Shown here piece after piece: positions 34,505 to 43,908 of a DNA stretch of 64,000 nucleotides. The DNA comes from Reinekea forsetii (GTDB lineage Bacteria > Pseudomonadota > Gammaproteobacteria > Pseudomonadales > Natronospirillaceae): the NCBI RefSeq assembly GCF_018860385.1, contig NZ_JAHKPH010000011.1:372001-436000 (forward strand), in the 5' to 3' direction. Position 1 is the stretch's first letter. Every line of letters begins with the position of its first letter. Under the pieces are notes generated by a model. The model searched no databases. It had not been told where the DNA came from and saw only the letters and a program-made list of their open reading frames with translations. The translations under genes and the position numbers were made by a program.

Positions 34505-36286
34505 ATGCCAACATATAAAGCTCCCATTCGTGATATGCAATTCGTTATGCATGAAGTGTTTAATTCTGAACAACACTATGCAAAGTTAGGAAATGAAGAT
34601 GCAACGCCTGATATGGTCGATGCGATCATGTCAGAAGCCGCTAAATTTTGTGAAGAAGTATTAGCACCGTTAAACAGAGTGGGTGACCAAGAAGGTTGTA
34701 CTTGGGTAGATGGTGAAGTTAAAACGCCAACTGGCTTTAAAGAAGCGTATCACCAGTGGGTAGAAAATGGCTGGCCTTCATTGGCTTTACCTGAAGAGTT
34801 CGGTGGTCAAGGCCTACCGGATTCTATGGGCAGCATGGTTTCTGCGATGGTTGCTGAAGCAAACTGGGCTTGGGGTATGTACCCAGGCTTGTCACACGGT
34901 GCTATGAATACATTAGAAATGCATGGTACAGACGAGCAAAAAGAAACTTATTTAACTAAATTAGTATCGGGCGAGTGGACAGGCACCATGTGTTTGACTG
35001 AACCACATTGCGGTTCAGACTTAGGCTTGTTGAAATCAAAAGCAGAGCCAAACAGTGATGGTTCTTACGCTATTTCTGGTACTAAAATCTTTATTTCTTC
35101 TGGCGAACACGACATGGCCGAGAACATTGTCCATATCGCACTTGCTCGTCTACCTGGCGCGCCTGAAGGTACTAAAGGTATTTCATTATTTATCGTACCT
35201 AAGTTCTTACCAGACGGTACTCGCAACGAAGTACATTGTGGTTCTATTGAGCACAAAATGGGAATCCACGGTAACTCAACTTGTGTAATGAACTTCGATA
35301 AAGCCACTGGTTTCTTAATTGGCCCAGAAAACGAAGGCTTACGTTGCATGTTCACCTTCATGAACTTTGCACGTTTAGGTACAGCGGAGCAAGGTGTTGC
35401 TTCTGCTGAATTATCTTTCCAAGGCGCTCTTGAGTATGCTCGTGAGCGTTTGGCTATGCGTTCTTTGACCGGCCCTAAAGCACCTGAAAAAGCAGCCGAT
35501 CCAATTATTGTTCACCCAGATGTTCGTCGTATGTTGATGACGCAAAAGTCATTCGCAGAAGGTGGCCGCGCAATGATGACGTATGCAACCTTCTTAGTTG
35601 ACACCGTTAAGCTGTCGAAAGACGAAGCTGAAGTGAAAGCCGCTAACGATATGCTTTCTTTCTTAACGCCAATTGCTAAAGCATTCCTAACCGAAGTGGG
35701 TACAGAAGCTGCGAACCACGGTGTACAAATTTACGGCGGTCATGGTTTCATTCAAGAATGGGGCATGGAGCAAATTGTACGTGATAACCGTATTTCTCAG
35801 TTGTACGAAGGTACTACAGGCATTCAAGCACTCGACCTTCTAGGCCGTAAAATCTTAATGTCGCAAGGCGAGGCGCTTAAAGGTTTCACTAAAATTGTTC
35901 ACAAATTCTGTAAAGCAGAAGCTGAAAACACTGAGTTGAAAGACTTGGTTGAGAAGCTAGCGACACTGAATAAAGAGTGGGGCGATGTGACTATGCAAGT
36001 AGGCATGAAAGCTATGCAGAACCGTGAAGAAGTTGGTGGCGCTGCTGTCGATTACTTGATGTACTCTGGTTATATTTCAATGGGTTACTTCTGGTTGATG
36101 ATGGCGAAAACAGCACAAGAAAAGCTGGATGCAGGTACAGATGAAGCGGATTTCTATAAAGCGAAAATCGCTACCGCTAAATTCTACTTTGATCGTATTT
36201 TGCCACGTACAGAGTCTCATCGTTTGATGATGATGAATGGCGTAGAAAGCACCATGGCATTAGACGAAGATCACTTCGCTTTTTAA
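34505..36286 (+). CDS. Acyl-CoA dehydrogenase (first of two paralogues)
   Basis: 593 residues from the ATG at 34505 (GAGAGGA upstream); an earlier in-frame ATG at 34430 lies just downstream of the operator and has no ribosome site. It has the long (~600-residue) form with an extra C-terminal domain. FAD- and substrate-binding signatures are 'CLTEPHCGSDLG', 'ISGTKIFISSGEHDM' and 'QIYGGHGFIQEWGMEQIVRD'. It catalyses the first, FAD-dependent step of beta-oxidation. It resembles the tandem acyl-CoA dehydrogenases PA0507/PA0508 of Pseudomonas and is followed by a second paralogue. Regulation by a PsrA-like repressor is suggested by the upstream palindrome. Confidence 0.95.
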   Translation: MPTYKAPIRDMQFVMHEVFNSEQHYAKLGNEDATPDMVDAIMSEAAKFCEEVLAPLNRVGDQEGCTWVDGEVKTPTGFKEAYHQWVENGWPSLALPEEFGGQGLPDSMGSMVSAMVAEANWAWGMYPGLSHGAMNTLEMHGTDEQKETYLTKLVSGEWTGTMCLTEPHCGSDLGLLKSKAEPNSDGSYAISGTKIFISSGEHDMAENIVHIALARLPGAPEGTKGISLFIVPKFLPDGTRNEVHCGSIEHKMGIHGNSTCVMNFDKATGFLIGPENEGLRCMFTFMNFARLGTAEQGVASAELSFQGALEYARERLAMRSLTGPKAPEKAADPIIVHPDVRRMLMTQKSFAEGGRAMMTYATFLVDTVKLSKDEAEVKAANDMLSFLTPIAKAFLTEVGTEAANHGVQIYGGHGFIQEWGMEQIVRDNRISQLYEGTTGIQALDLLGRKILMSQGEALKGFTKIVHKFCKAEAENTELKDLVEKLATLNKEWGDVTMQVGMKAMQNREEVGGAAVDYLMYSGYISMGYFWLMMAKTAQEKLDAGTDEADFYKAKIATAKFYFDRILPRTESHRLMMMNGVESTMALDEDHFAF

Positions 36287-36297
36287 TTTCTTAAATA

Positions 36298-36328
36298 AAA
36301 GGCTCTGATTCTCAGGGCCTTTCTCTTT
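36298..36328 (+). terminator. Weak terminator between the two acyl-CoA dehydrogenase genes
   Basis: Imperfect stem AAAGGCTCTG / CAGGGCCTTT with a five-base loop, followed by CTCTTTTT. It may only reduce transcription into the second gene. Confidence 0.6.
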
Positions 36329-36357
36329 TTAGTATAACAACAACGACAGGTGGCATT

Positions 36358-38124
36358 ATGGCTGAATATAAAGCGCCGTTACGCGATATCGAATTTATTC
36401 TGAACGAAGTGTTTGATGCAGATAGCATCTGGGCATCTATGCCAGCTACGTCCGAGGTTAACTTAGAGTTAGCCAGCGCTATCTTTGAAGAAGGCGCACG
36501 TATTTGTGAAAACGAATTATTGCCAATTAACCGAAGCGGCGATGAAGAAGAATGTCAGTTTGATAACGGCAACGTTACCACGCCAAAGGGCTTTAAAGAA
36601 GCTTACCAAACTTATGCCGAAAGTGGCTGGGTGGGTCTAGGCGGTGACATTGAATTTGGCGGCCAAGGCATGCCAAAAATGCTAACCGTTATGTTTGAAG
36701 AAATGCTTTATGCTTCGAACACTTCCTTTGCTTTGTACCCAGCCCTAACGACAGGTGCTTGTCTAAGTATTTTAACGCACGGTAGCCAAGCGCTTAAAGA
36801 AACCTACTTACCGCCAATGTATGAAGGCCGCTGGGCGGGTTCAATGTGTTTAACAGAACCGCATTGCGGAACCGACTTAGGTATTTTAAAAACCAAAGCC
36901 GAACCAAAAGGTGATGGTAAGTACGCAATTACGGGTACTAAAATATTTATTACCGGCGGTGAACACGATTTAACCGAAAACATCGTTCACCTTGTATTGG
37001 CGAAACTTCCAGATGCCCCTGCGGGTCCACGTGGTATTTCATTATTCTTAGTCCCTAAAGTATTGGTAAACGAAGATGGTTCACTCGCCGATAGAAACTC
37101 AGTTTCTTGTGGCAGCATTGAACATAAGATGGGTATCAAAGCCTCTGCGACTTGCGTGATGAACTTCGATGGTGCTGAAGGATATTTGATTGGTGAAGAA
37201 AACAAAGGTTTAGCGGCCATGTTCACCATGATGAACTACGAGCGTTTGTCGATTGGCTTGCAAGGTATTGGTTTAGGCGAAGCGTCTTACCAGTCGGCAC
37301 GTGCTTATGCACAAGACCGTATTCAGTCTCGATCACCAGGCGGCGCTGTCAATAAAGATCAAGTAGCAGACCCAATCATTGTTCACCCTGATGTTCGCCG
37401 TATGTTATTAACACAGCGTGTTTACAATGAAGGCGCTCGCGCTTTTGCTGCCTATGTTGGCATGTGGTTAGACATGGCTAAAGGCCATGAAGACGAAAGT
37501 ACGCAGAAGAAAGCTGATGCTATGGTTGCGTTGTTAACGCCCGTAGCCAAAGCATACTTCACCGACCGTGGTTTCGATGCAACCGTACTCGGTCAGCAAG
37601 TTTTTGGTGGCCATGGTTACATTCGTGAATGGGGTATGGAACAGTTTGTTCGTGATGCTCGTATCGCTCAAATTTACGAGGGTACCAACGGAATTCAAGC
37701 ACTCGATTTAATGGGTCGTAAAGTTGTCGCGAATGATGGCGCAGCCTTTGGTATTTTCAAATCCGAAGTGGAAGCATTCATTGCAGAAAATAAAGAAGCC
37801 GGTGACATGATTGCATCATTGCAAACCGCCTTAGATTTATTAGACGAATCGACTCAGGTTGTTTTGAAGTCTGCAAAAGATGATGCCTTTGCCATTGGTG
37901 CAGCAAGCTGTGATTATTTAGATCTATTTGGCTTAACCGCTTATGCCTTTATGTGGGCTAAGATGATGGTCACCGCGCAAGGAAAAGAAGGTGACTTCTA
38001 CACCAGTAAAATTGCCGCAGGACAGTTCTTCTTTGCTCGAATTTTGCCTGAAGCTCATGCGTATGCCGCGAAAGTAAATGCTGGCAGTGACACCCTTATG
38101 TCATTGGAAGCTGATTTATTTTAA
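36358..38124 (+). CDS. Acyl-CoA dehydrogenase (second paralogue)
   Basis: 588 residues, clearly paralogous to the preceding gene along its whole length, starting 'MAEYKAPLRDIEF' against 'MPTYKAPIRDMQF'. The same signatures are intact: 'CLTEPHCGTDLG', 'ITGTKIFITGGEHDL' and 'QVFGGHGYIREWGMEQFVRD'. It is preceded by a good ribosome site (ACAGGTGGC). The two enzymes probably differ in chain-length preference. Transcription likely comes mostly from the operator-controlled promoter upstream of the first copy, reading through a weak terminator. Confidence 0.94.
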   Translation: MAEYKAPLRDIEFILNEVFDADSIWASMPATSEVNLELASAIFEEGARICENELLPINRSGDEEECQFDNGNVTTPKGFKEAYQTYAESGWVGLGGDIEFGGQGMPKMLTVMFEEMLYASNTSFALYPALTTGACLSILTHGSQALKETYLPPMYEGRWAGSMCLTEPHCGTDLGILKTKAEPKGDGKYAITGTKIFITGGEHDLTENIVHLVLAKLPDAPAGPRGISLFLVPKVLVNEDGSLADRNSVSCGSIEHKMGIKASATCVMNFDGAEGYLIGEENKGLAAMFTMMNYERLSIGLQGIGLGEASYQSARAYAQDRIQSRSPGGAVNKDQVADPIIVHPDVRRMLLTQRVYNEGARAFAAYVGMWLDMAKGHEDESTQKKADAMVALLTPVAKAYFTDRGFDATVLGQQVFGGHGYIREWGMEQFVRDARIAQIYEGTNGIQALDLMGRKVVANDGAAFGIFKSEVEAFIAENKEAGDMIASLQTALDLLDESTQVVLKSAKDDAFAIGAASCDYLDLFGLTAYAFMWAKMMVTAQGKEGDFYTSKIAAGQFFFARILPEAHAYAAKVNAGSDTLMSLEADLF

Positions 38125-38151
38125 TCTGAATTGATTCGGTAAAATTGAATG

Positions 38152-38186
38152 AAGGCAGCGACCATTAGGTCTGCTGCCTTTTTTAT
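38152..38186 (+). terminator. Rho-independent terminator after the acyl-CoA dehydrogenase genes
   Basis: AAGGCAGC (38152-38159) pairs with GCTGCCTT (38173-38180); an inner GACC/GGTC extends the stem; T run follows. On the other strand it could also serve the copper operon. Confidence 0.9.
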
Positions 38187-38210
38187 GTCTATAAACTAAA
38201 TGTCTATAAT

Positions 38211-38483
38211 CTAAGCGTTGTAGAGTGTGAATGCGCCAATGGCAATAAAACCAATGCCGGCAATATAATGTAATACCTTTTCATTGATGTACTCAGATAA
38301 AACCGAGCCTGCTAGCACTCCTATGGCGCTGGCAACTATCAATGCGGCACTGGCCGCTAAAAAAACCGTAGTTTTACTAACCGCTTTATCGGCCGCAAAT
38401 AGCATGGTGGCTAGTTGGGTTTTATCTCCCAGTTCGGCAATGAAAACCGATGCAAAGATTGTCAAAAATATTTTGTAGTCCAT
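38211..38483 (-). CDS. Half-size TMEM165/GDT1 (UPF0016) family cation transporter
   Basis: 90 residues, three hydrophobic helices, with one copy of the family's E-x-G-D-K-T motif ('AELGDKTQLATMLF', near residue 16). Full-length GDT1/MneA proteins carry two copies and export Mn2+ or exchange cations for protons; half-size forms are thought to pair up. The gene starts 18 bases after the cytochrome c gene with an AAGGG ribosome site and is probably the last cistron of the copA-copZ operon. A manganese role is family knowledge; the copper link is inference from position. Confidence 0.82.
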   Translation of the reverse strand: MDYKIFLTIFASVFIAELGDKTQLATMLFAADKAVSKTTVFLAASAALIVASAIGVLAGSVLSEYINEKVLHYIAGIGFIAIGAFTLYNA

Positions 38484-38501
38484 ACAAACCCTTGGTAAAC
38501 G

Positions 38502-38984
38502 TTAATTTTCACGATTCGATTGTTCGCGTCCTAACCACATACGGTAAATATCATCTGACCAATAATATTGGAAGCTGGCGATAACACTGAGCCTTTGCTC
38601 AAAAGACAACACCGATTCCCATGCCGGCATAACACCGCCAACAGGAGCGCCGCCTTTTGCGATAACCTGATCTAACACGGCTAATGGGTGGTGCCAAGCG
38701 TGGGCACTGCCATCTAAAGGTGGCGGTGGATAATTACCATTATCATCAACTTCTTTCCAATTTGGAATAGACTCTGCTTTTACGCCATGACAACTTGCGC
38801 AGTTTTCTGCAAACAGCTTGTTACCTTCACGCAGTTGTTGTTCGGTATACCAGCGCTGAGTCACTGGCTTTGGCGTTAGGTCTACACTAATAACACTTGG
38901 CGCTGTAGGTGTTTCTTTGTTGCACGCAGCAAGCATCACCATGGCTAAAAAAAGTATCGAGGCTTGCTTAAGTTTACCGATCAT
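38502..38984 (-). CDS. c-type cytochrome lipoprotein
   Basis: 160 residues. A lipobox 'MLAAC' at about residue 21 marks an exported, lipid-anchored protein. A single heme site C-x-x-C-H is present in 'AENCASCHG', and the distal Met could be the one in 'GGVMPAW'. It is therefore a mono-heme class I cytochrome c facing the periplasm. It begins 4 bases after copZ. Cytochromes of this kind near copA have been linked to copper resistance or to delivery of electrons to terminal oxidases; here the copper operon is the only clue. Confidence 0.85.
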   Translation of the reverse strand: MIGKLKQASILFLAMVMLAACNKETPTAPSVISVDLTPKPVTQRWYTEQQLREGNKLFAENCASCHGVKAESIPNWKEVDDNGNYPPPPLDGSAHAWHHPLAVLDQVIAKGGAPVGGVMPAWESVLSFEQRLSVIASFQYYWSDDIYRMWLGREQSNREN

Positions 38985-38988
38985 TTTG

Positions 38989-39195
38989 CTAATCCTCTTT
39001 ACTTTCTAAAACATCGAACCCAGCATCTTCAATCGCGCTGGTTAATGCATCTAAATCGGTTGAAGCGTCGATACGCGCCCATTGTGTGCTTAAATCGAAA
39101 CTCGCTGAGTTCACACCCTGGGTATTACCTAATGCCTTTTCTATTGCGTTAACGCAGCCTTGGCACGTAGCGCCTTCTATTTTTATTGAAATCAT
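38989..39195 (-). CDS. copZ: Copper chaperone CopZ-like heavy-metal-associated protein
   Basis: 68 residues, a single HMA ferredoxin-like fold. The metal-binding loop is C-x-x-C in 'GATCQGCVNAIEKAL' (residues 11-14), so it probably carries Cu(I) in the cytoplasm and hands it to the P-type ATPase. Its start codon overlaps the copA stop by 4 bases (ATGA), with AGGAA upstream inside copA. It is the second cistron of the copper operon. Confidence 0.9.
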   Translation of the reverse strand: MISIKIEGATCQGCVNAIEKALGNTQGVNSASFDLSTQWARIDASTDLDALTSAIEDAGFDVLESKED

Positions 39196-41570
39196 TTTTT
39201 TGGTTCCTGTTGAGTAATGGATTTAGGTGTCCAGCTTAAAAGTAAAATCGAACTTAACACAACACTGACGCTTGAAAACGCCATCGCAGCGCCTGCAACA
39301 ATAGGGCTCAGTAAGCCAAAAGCCGCTAGAGGAATGCCGATGCAGTTGTATATAAATGCCCAAAATAAGTTCTGTTTAATTTTATTTTGAGTTTTAACGG
39401 CAATGTCTATGGCCGCAACAATTAACCCCAGCTTTGGTTGCATAAGGGTAATGCCAGCCGCATCCATGGCCACATCTGTGCCAGTACCCATAGCAATACT
39501 GGCACTGGCCGCAGCTAAGGCAGGAGCGTCGTTTATGCCATCGCCGACCATAACCACTTTGCCATGCGATTTGATAAGCTGGTTGATCGATTGTGCTTTG
39601 TGTTCTGGCATGAGTTCGCCGATGGCGTTATCAATACCTAACTGATTTGCTATAGATGTTGCCGCGGCATTGTTATCGCCCGACAGCATCCAAGTTTGAA
39701 TGCCACGTTGATGCAGTTGATCAATCGTCTGTTTTGCATCTTCTCTTGGGCTGTCTTCAATATCAAAGCGCGCAATGAGTTGCTGGTTTTTACTAACCCA
39801 AACAACACTGGCGGCCGTGTCTTGAGAGGGTCGGTCTCCTTCTTTGATATCAACTTGATGTGCCGATAGAAGTTTCTCGTTACCAAAAAGGTATCTATTG
39901 TCATTGAAATGTGCGATCACTCCTTGACCAGAAATATTTTCAAACTCAAAATGATTTGAATGGCTTTCAATGTCAGCAAGATGCTCGGTGATGGCATGCG
40001 CCAAAGGGTGCTGGCTGTTTTGCGCAATACTCTTAACGTAACTCAATTCACTTTCAGCATGAAGCGGTGTGTGTTTGTTAGTTACTTTCGGCTGCCCTTG
40101 GGTGAGTGTTCCTGTTTTATCAAACACAATGGCTTTGGTGTCTGCTAGTAATTGCAGTTGATCAATATCGCGAATTAATACACCCACTCTGGCACCCACG
40201 CCACTAGAAGCCATAATTGCGGTGGGCGTTGCTAAACCCAAAGCACACGGGCAAGCAATAACCAACACAGACACCGCGGCCATGAGAGCAACATCAAAAA
40301 AATTAAACCACCATTGGGCGAGCAAAGTTAAAACAGCAATGCCAATGACAATAGGTACAAATACGGCGGCTATTTTATCGACCGTTTTTTGAATTTCAGG
40401 CTTCTTCATTTGCGCATCGTTAACAAGATCAACAATTTGCTTTAGCCTAAAATTTTCAGAGGTCGCTTCCAGTTGCACTCGAATACTGCCGTTACCATTT
40501 TGCGTACCAGCCAATACGGTATCGCCTTTGGTTTTACTCACCGGCACGCTTTCTCCAGTAAGCATAGATTCATCAATAGCCGTCGCACCTTTAACAATAA
40601 CGCCATCAGCTGGAATGGTTTCCCCTGGCGTCACTTGAATTTCATCCTTTACTTTTAAATCGGTAATGGGGGTTTTTACCAACTCGCCATCTTGCCATTT
40701 GCTGGCATTAGAGGGCTGCAATTGCATCAACTTACGAATGGCATTGCCGGTTATATATTTAGCGCGTTCTTCAAGCCACTTGCCGACCACGACTAAAGTA
40801 ATGACGACGGCCGCGGCTTCGAAGTAGAGATGCATAGAGGGCGTAAAAAGCCACAAGTAGAGACTGTAGAAAAACGCGGTGGTTGTGCCTAATGCAACCA
40901 ATACGTCCATGTTGGCACTGCCATTTTTTAGCGAGTGATAGGCACCCACATAGAAGCGCCGTCCAATAATAAATTGAACTGGGAGCGTCAGTAAAAATTG
41001 CACTAAAGCGGGCAGCATCCAGCCAAGCCCGGCAAGCTCACCGATCATTGCAATGACCATGGGCAATGATAAAGCCGCACCAATAATCGCCTCACGTGCT
41101 AAAGGTTTCGCTCTAGAAGACTGGGTGGCTGTTTGCTCTTGATTATCTTCAACGACGGGGTAATTAATTTGAGCTAATTTAGCCACAACGTCGCTTTTTT
41201 GAATGAGACCATTCACCCAAGTGACCTTTAATGCCGAGGTGGCTAAATTTGCGTTTGCGCTAAGCACGCCAGGAAGTTTTAGTAAGACTTTTTCAATACG
41301 TGCCGTACAGCTAGCACAGGTGACGTTTTGAACCGTAAAGGTGGCCGACATTGTCTCGGTGTCGAACCCTGAAGCTTTCACCCAGTCGGCTAGGTTTACC
41401 GCATCCGCTTTATCTTTTAAGCGAATATTCGCATTGGCAAGCGCTAGATTTACACTGACCGACTCAACAGCATCGCGCTTAGTTAAACTGCGCTCCAGCC
41501 TCGAAACACAACTGGCGCAAGTAAGCCCAGTAATAGGGATGATAAATCGATTATTTTGATGGTCAGACAT
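39192..41570 (-). CDS. copA: Copper-exporting P1B-type ATPase CopA
   Basis: 792 residues from the ATG at 41570 (GAGG upstream; an in-frame ATG at 41588 gives a longer form). Two N-terminal HMA domains carry 'LTCASC' (C18, C21) and 'VTCASC' (C85, C88). The membrane copper site is CPC in 'IACPCALGLATPTA', the phosphorylation motif is 'DKTGT', and 'HPLAHAI' and 'GDGINDAPALAAASASIA' are the usual ATP-binding and hinge motifs. It pumps Cu(I) from the cytoplasm. The operon copA-copZ-cytochrome c-GDT1 is preceded by a MerR-type promoter with a 19-base spacer. Confidence 0.96.
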   Translation of the reverse strand: MSDHQNNRFIIPITGLTCASCVSRLERSLTKRDAVESVSVNLALANANIRLKDKADAVNLADWVKASGFDTETMSATFTVQNVTCASCTARIEKVLLKLPGVLSANANLATSALKVTWVNGLIQKSDVVAKLAQINYPVVEDNQEQTATQSSRAKPLAREAIIGAALSLPMVIAMIGELAGLGWMLPALVQFLLTLPVQFIIGRRFYVGAYHSLKNGSANMDVLVALGTTTAFFYSLYLWLFTPSMHLYFEAAAVVITLVVVGKWLEERAKYITGNAIRKLMQLQPSNASKWQDGELVKTPITDLKVKDEIQVTPGETIPADGVIVKGATAIDESMLTGESVPVSKTKGDTVLAGTQNGNGSIRVQLEATSENFRLKQIVDLVNDAQMKKPEIQKTVDKIAAVFVPIVIGIAVLTLLAQWWFNFFDVALMAAVSVLVIACPCALGLATPTAIMASSGVGARVGVLIRDIDQLQLLADTKAIVFDKTGTLTQGQPKVTNKHTPLHAESELSYVKSIAQNSQHPLAHAITEHLADIESHSNHFEFENISGQGVIAHFNDNRYLFGNEKLLSAHQVDIKEGDRPSQDTAASVVWVSKNQQLIARFDIEDSPREDAKQTIDQLHQRGIQTWMLSGDNNAAATSIANQLGIDNAIGELMPEHKAQSINQLIKSHGKVVMVGDGINDAPALAAASASIAMGTGTDVAMDAAGITLMQPKLGLIVAAIDIAVKTQNKIKQNLFWAFIYNCIGIPLAAFGLLSPIVAGAAMAFSSVSVVLSSILLLSWTPKSITQQEPKK

Positions 41571-41605
41571 AAAGACCTCGACATTCATAATTAGGAGTTA
41601 GGCAA

Positions 41606-41636
41606 ATTATGAAGCTTAGAGCAACTTTAAGGTCAA
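41606..41636 (-). promoter_or_regulatory. MerR-family (CueR-like) copper-inducible promoter of copA
   Basis: On the minus strand: -35 TTGACC (41636-41631), a 19-base spacer and -10 CATAAT (41611-41606). The spacer holds the CTTA...TAAG dyad expected for a metal-sensing MerR-family activator. A 19-base spacer is the hallmark of CueR/MerR promoters. The activator gene is not in the window. Confidence 0.78.
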
Positions 41637-41664
41637 CCAAATTTTCTAAAATGTGTAAATAAGA

Positions 41665-43086
41665 TTAGCTACTGCAGCTTAAGCTTATGTGTTGATCGCT
41701 GTTTTGGGGCTTTTTCTGCCATTGAGACCATTGCGGCTGCTCTTCAAATGGCGACATCAATGCAGCACTGAAAGATTCGAACGGTTTAAAATCGCCTTGA
41801 TAGGCTGCATCGATGACTAGTTGAAGCAGCTCAGTACGGGCAACGGTGGCAGGGTTTGCTTGTTGCATTTGCGCCAAACGGATAGCGGAATCTTGCTCTA
41901 AATAGGGCTGAACACCTTTATTCCAAGCTAAAAAAGCATCACGGTCAGTAAATTCATCGACCAGTGTTTTCCAATTGTTTAAATCGAGTTTACTTAGTTG
42001 CCGGAAATACCAGTGATAATCTAGGTGATTATTGGCTAGTAGCTCTACCCACTGAGCGCAGAGCGCAGGCGGAATGGGTTGCTGCAAGTTGCCGCCTAAG
42101 CGACGATTTAAGAGCTGGTAATACTGTTCATCACATTTGGGTGCAAACAAGGCCAATGCTCTTTTTAACGACTCTTCAGGGATAATTATACTGAGTGCTT
42201 GGGCTAGCTTTTGTAAGTTCCACATGGCAACAGACGGCTGTTGATTAAACGCATAACGCCCGGTTTGATCGGTGTGATTAAAAACAGCGTTCATTTTCGT
42301 CGTGTCTAAAAACGCAAAAGGACCATAATCAAAGGTCTCGCCTAAAATACTCATATTGTCTGTGTTCATGACTCCATGAACAAATCCGAATGCCATCCAA
42401 TGGGCAATCATTTTGGCAGTACGTTTTACGATGAGTTCAAACCAGGCTGCATACGGTAATTCTTGCTGCAAAGCCTCTGGGTAATGATGTTCGATAACAA
42501 AATCGGTTAAGTGCTTTAAAGCCTTCTCATCGCGTTGATATGCTAACCATTCGAAATGGCCAAATCTAACGTGGCTTTGAGTGACCCTTAGTAAAGTGGC
42601 CCCTGGCTCAATGGTTTCTCGAGCCACTTGCTCATTAGAGCCTATCAGTGCTAACGCACGAGTTGATGGGATACCTAAGGCGTTTAACGCTTCGCTGCCT
42701 AAGTATTCACGAATGGAAGATCGTAATACGGCCCGGCCATCGCCAAAGCGGCTATAAGGGGTTTTACCTGCGCCTTTTAGGTGAAACTCCCACAATTGTT
42801 GGCTGTCATCTTGCCATTCACCCAGCAATAAGCCTCGACCGTCACCTAAATCGGGGTTCCAACCACCAAATTGATGTCCTGCATACTTCTGTGCAATGGG
42901 GTGGGTGTCTTTAAAGATGGCTTGGCCTGAAAATACAGCTAAGAGTTCAGAAGAAGCCCTATGGGGTAAGTTTATTTGCTCAGCTAAAGCTTCATTAAAT
43001 GCAACCCAATAAGGGGAGGACACTTGAGTTGGCACTACTTTGCTAAAGGGTGCGGCATTTGAGTCAATATAGCGCTGCTTTAGCAA
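41665..43086 (-). CDS. selO: Protein adenylyltransferase SelO (YdiU)
   Basis: 473 residues. SelO is a pseudokinase-fold enzyme that transfers AMP to Ser, Thr or Tyr of target proteins. Diagnostic blocks are 'YAGHQFGGWNPDLGDGRG', the Lys-containing 'HLKGAGKTPYSRFGDGRA', and the metal site 'HGVMNTDNMSILG' and 'FDYGPFAFLD'. The chain ends in S-C-S-S; the Cys corresponds to the selenocysteine of eukaryotic SelO and the redox-active Cys of E. coli SelO. It follows the cNMP-binding gene by 9 bases and may be co-transcribed with it. Confidence 0.95.
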   Translation of the reverse strand: MLKQRYIDSNAAPFSKVVPTQVSSPYWVAFNEALAEQINLPHRASSELLAVFSGQAIFKDTHPIAQKYAGHQFGGWNPDLGDGRGLLLGEWQDDSQQLWEFHLKGAGKTPYSRFGDGRAVLRSSIREYLGSEALNALGIPSTRALALIGSNEQVARETIEPGATLLRVTQSHVRFGHFEWLAYQRDEKALKHLTDFVIEHHYPEALQQELPYAAWFELIVKRTAKMIAHWMAFGFVHGVMNTDNMSILGETFDYGPFAFLDTTKMNAVFNHTDQTGRYAFNQQPSVAMWNLQKLAQALSIIIPEESLKRALALFAPKCDEQYYQLLNRRLGGNLQQPIPPALCAQWVELLANNHLDYHWYFRQLSKLDLNNWKTLVDEFTDRDAFLAWNKGVQPYLEQDSAIRLAQMQQANPATVARTELLQLVIDAAYQGDFKPFESFSAALMSPFEEQPQWSQWQKKPQNSDQHISLSCSS

Positions 43087-43095
43087 AGGGTGCTC

Positions 43096-43866
43096 CTATT
43101 GAATTTTACTGTTCAACGCTTTGATTTGTCGCGCCATATTCTCGATTAACGTCATGGTGGTTTGCGGATGCGATTTAATCAATGTGACAAACTCTTCTTG
43201 CGGTACAGCCAGTATAGCGCATGGCTCTGCGGCCTTTACCGTTGCAGAGCGGGTCTCGCCCGTAAATACGGCCATCGCGCCAAAAATTTCATCGGTGAGT
43301 ACTTCACCTACTTTAACATCATCAACAAAGACCTCGGCTTTACCTTGTAAAATGGTAAAGACCTCATGCGCTTCATCGCCTTGTTTAATAATAGTTTGGC
43401 CCGGCTCAAAATTTAAGAAGCCCGTGCTTGGTTCGACTTTAGTGGTGTGGTTGCGACCATAGGCATCTTGGTACAGCGAAACCAGTGTTAAAAGATAGCT
43501 GTTCCAAATGGCTTGTCTTTCTTTGGTTTCGTTGACGAATTTCAACAAAGTGTCGGCCGAATATGGCTTAACTTGCGTATTGTCTTCTACCGCGATGCGT
43601 AATGATGGCAATTGGTAGCATTCGGTTAAACCAATTATGTCGCCTTTTTCGTAGTACATGCACAGCTGGTCGTTGTGATACCCAGATAAGTTACCATGCT
43701 GTACAATGAACAGACTTTCGGTTGACTCTAACTCGTAAAGATCGGTTGATGCATTTAAAGAAATAGTCGGAACATCTGGTAGCTCTTCAAATAGTTTGTG
43801 AGCTAACTTCTTTAATCGATCCGTGAGTTGGTCAACGTATGCGGGGCGTTCGCCGAGCAATAACAT
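43096..43866 (-). CDS. Cyclic nucleotide-binding domain protein without DNA-binding domain
   Basis: 256 residues, soluble. The C-terminal half is a clear CRP-like cyclic-nucleotide-binding fold ('FEPGQTIIKQGDEAHEVFTI' followed by 'DEIFGAMAVFTGETRSATVKA', with the Arg of the phosphate-binding cassette). The N-terminal half looks like a degenerate second copy. No helix-turn-helix follows, so it is not a CRP-type transcription factor but a cAMP- or cGMP-sensing regulator acting by contact. It is divergent from polB (42 bases apart) and lies upstream of selO on the same strand. Target unknown. Confidence 0.85.
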   Translation of the reverse strand: MLLLGERPAYVDQLTDRLKKLAHKLFEELPDVPTISLNASTDLYELESTESLFIVQHGNLSGYHNDQLCMYYEKGDIIGLTECYQLPSLRIAVEDNTQVKPYSADTLLKFVNETKERQAIWNSYLLTLVSLYQDAYGRNHTTKVEPSTGFLNFEPGQTIIKQGDEAHEVFTILQGKAEVFVDDVKVGEVLTDEIFGAMAVFTGETRSATVKAAEPCAILAVPQEEFVTLIKSHPQTTMTLIENMARQIKALNSKIQ

Positions 43867-43908
43867 AGTCTATTCCTGTACTTATTTTTCGGCCAGTATA
43901 GCAAGCTC

